Positions 4,876 through 5,955 of a DNA stretch of 5,955 nucleotides are shown piece after piece. The notes under the pieces are model-generated. The model searched no databases. It was not told the DNA's origin and saw only the letters and a list, made by a program, of their open reading frames with translations. The translations under genes were made by a program, and so were the position numbers. Every line of letters begins with the position of its first letter. The stretch's first letter is position 1. The stretch spans positions 1,163,553 through 1,169,507 of the forward strand of contig CP070682.1 of assembly GCA_020352595.1 (NCBI GenBank). The letters are read 5' to 3'. This stretch comes from a bacterium (GTDB taxonomy: Bacteria; BMS3Abin14).

Positions 4876-5955
4876 ATGAACACCCTCTCCATCGCCCTCA
4901 TCCTCTTCGGCGGCTTTGTCGTCGGTTTTGTCATAGCCTGGCTGACCGCGCGGTCGCGGATCACGGCCCTGAGCACGGAGCTCAAGATGACCAGGGTGGG
5001 TTCCGAGGACAACCTCAAGGTCCTCGAGGCGGCACGGGAATCCATGAGCAACGCCTTCAAGGCTCTCTCATCGGATGCGCTGAGGGAGAGCAGCACCCAG
5101 TTCCTGGAGCTGGCAAAGCTCGAACTGGGAAAGCTGCAGTCCGAGGCCAGGGGAGATCTTGAAAAACGTCAGACGGCCGTGGCGGTGCTGGTGACCCCCC
5201 TTCGGGAATCCCTGGAGAAGGTGGAGGCCAATATCAGGCAGCTGGAGGTGGTCAGGGAGGGCGCCTACCGCGACCTCCTGAGCCATGTCCGGCAGCTGGC
5301 GGACACGCAGCGCACTCTGGAGCTGGAAACGGTCAAGCTGGTCAACGCGCTCAGGACGCCGCGGGTCGGAGGTCTCTGGGGCGAGATCCAGCTGCGCCGC
5401 ATCGTGGAACTTTCCGGGATGAAGGACAACTACGACTTCATCGAGCAGAAAGCGGTATCGGCCGACGAGAGAAGGTACATCCCCGATCTGGTGGTCAAGC
5501 TGCCGGGCGAAAAATCCATCGTCGTGGATGCCAAGGTCTCCACCAAGGCCTATCTCGAGGCGGTGGAAGCGGGCAGCGAGGCGGTCAAGGAAGCCTCCCT
5601 GAAAGCCTTCGCCGGCCACGTGAAAGCGCACGTGGACACACTCAAGTCCAAGAAGTACTGGGAGCACGTACCGGGCTCAACGGAGTTCGTCGTGATGTTC
5701 CTGCCGGGAGAGAACTTCCTCCAGGCGGCCCTGGACCAGGACCCGAACCTCATCGAATACGGCGCCACCAGCAACGTCATCCTGGCGACGCCCACCACCC
5801 TCATAAGCCTGTTCAAGGCGGTGGCCTACCGCTGGCGGCAGGAGGTGATCGCGCGCAACGCCGTCCTTATAAGGGACGCCGGCGAAAAGCTTTACAGGCG
5901 GCTCGGGACCTTCGTCGGGCACTTCGAGGGGATCAAGAAAGGGATCGACAGGGCA
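4876..5955 (+). CDS. rmuC: RmuC family DNA recombination/genome-stability protein (partial, C-terminus outside window)
   Basis: The first 360 codons of an RmuC protein, a family whose E. coli member (475 residues) limits recombination at inverted repeats and is predicted to be a nuclease. Order of parts: an N-terminal membrane helix (about 4-25), a long charged coiled-coil stretch (about 28-150), then the PD-(D/E)XK-like core. Core signatures are GGLWGEIQLRRI (E170), PDLVV (D204), VVDAKVS (D218 and K220; the family more often has DSK), and FLPGENFLQAAL followed by ATPTTLISLFKAVAYRW. These are the conserved family blocks in the expected order and all likely catalytic residues are present. The ATG at 4876 is chosen because the membrane helix begins right after it and an in-frame TAG lies at 4849-4851; GGGAG stands 12 bases upstream, a slightly long spacing. 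It follows the deacetylase gene in the same direction after 97 bp, so co-transcription is possible but not shown. Confidence 0.95.
   Translation, partial: MNTLSIALILFGGFVVGFVIAWLTARSRITALSTELKMTRVGSEDNLKVLEAARESMSNAFKALSSDALRESSTQFLELAKLELGKLQSEARGDLEKRQTAVAVLVTPLRESLEKVEANIRQLEVVREGAYRDLLSHVRQLADTQRTLELETVKLVNALRTPRVGGLWGEIQLRRIVELSGMKDNYDFIEQKAVSADERRYIPDLVVKLPGEKSIVVDAKVSTKAYLEAVEAGSEAVKEASLKAFAGHVKAHVDTLKSKKYWEHVPGSTEFVVMFLPGENFLQAALDQDPNLIEYGATSNVILATPTTLISLFKAVAYRWRQEVIARNAVLIRDAGEKLYRRLGTFVGHFEGIKKGIDRA

Noticed and set aside
3621..5096. 491-codon minus-strand open frame opposite the deacetylase and the start of rmuC
   Set aside because: The plus strand carries clear NodB and RmuC motifs over the same bases; the antisense translation has no family resemblance.

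Overview
The window is protein-coding bacterial DNA, high in G+C (above 60% by eye) with a strong preference for C/G at third codon positions and frequent AGG arginine codons. A tungsten-enzyme-type oxidoreductase points to an anaerobic or anaerobe-derived lineage. An FHA-type sigma-54 activator and a NodB deacetylase would fit Desulfobacterota-like or Synergistota-like bacteria, but this placement is an inference and no RNA gene is present to confirm it. I found no tRNA, rRNA, CRISPR array, insertion sequence or phage gene.

Left half (1-3174, minus strand). Transcription reads from right to left through three genes. First is an aldehyde:ferredoxin oxidoreductase (AOR) family protein (3174-1369). 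A class II aldolase (1406-783) overlaps its 3' end by 38 bp. After a 101-bp gap with short quasi-tandem repeats comes the N-terminal part of an FHA plus AAA+ sigma-54-dependent activator (681-1), which runs off the window. The AOR/aldolase overlap argues for one transcript and translational coupling. A reasonable reading is that the aldolase releases a small aldehyde, which the AOR oxidises to an acid with ferredoxin as acceptor. The AOR has a striking change: the second cysteine of its CX2CX3C iron-sulfur motif is a phenylalanine.

Divergent control region (3175-3311). On the AOR side there is a candidate sigma-70-like promoter, a perfect 7+1+7 bp palindrome over the expected transcription start, and a G-rich tandem hexamer followed by a C run just before the Shine-Dalgarno. 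I see no convincing promoter or ribosome binding site for the plus-strand gene.

Right half (3312-5955, plus strand). The first gene encodes a membrane-anchored NodB-type polysaccharide deacetylase with an unusual layout: N-terminal cysteine/histidine zinc-finger-like module, one membrane helix, a small beta-rich module, a linker, then the deacetylase domain. A 97-bp gap with a hairpin capped by a TTCG tetraloop follows, then rmuC (4876 to beyond the window), a membrane-anchored PD-(D/E)XK nuclease-like protein linked to genome stability. These two genes have no evident functional link to the left-hand operon.

The gene families are all known. The more unusual points are the altered AOR cluster motif, the AOR-aldolase pairing with its palindromic control site, and the zinc-finger/deacetylase fusion.
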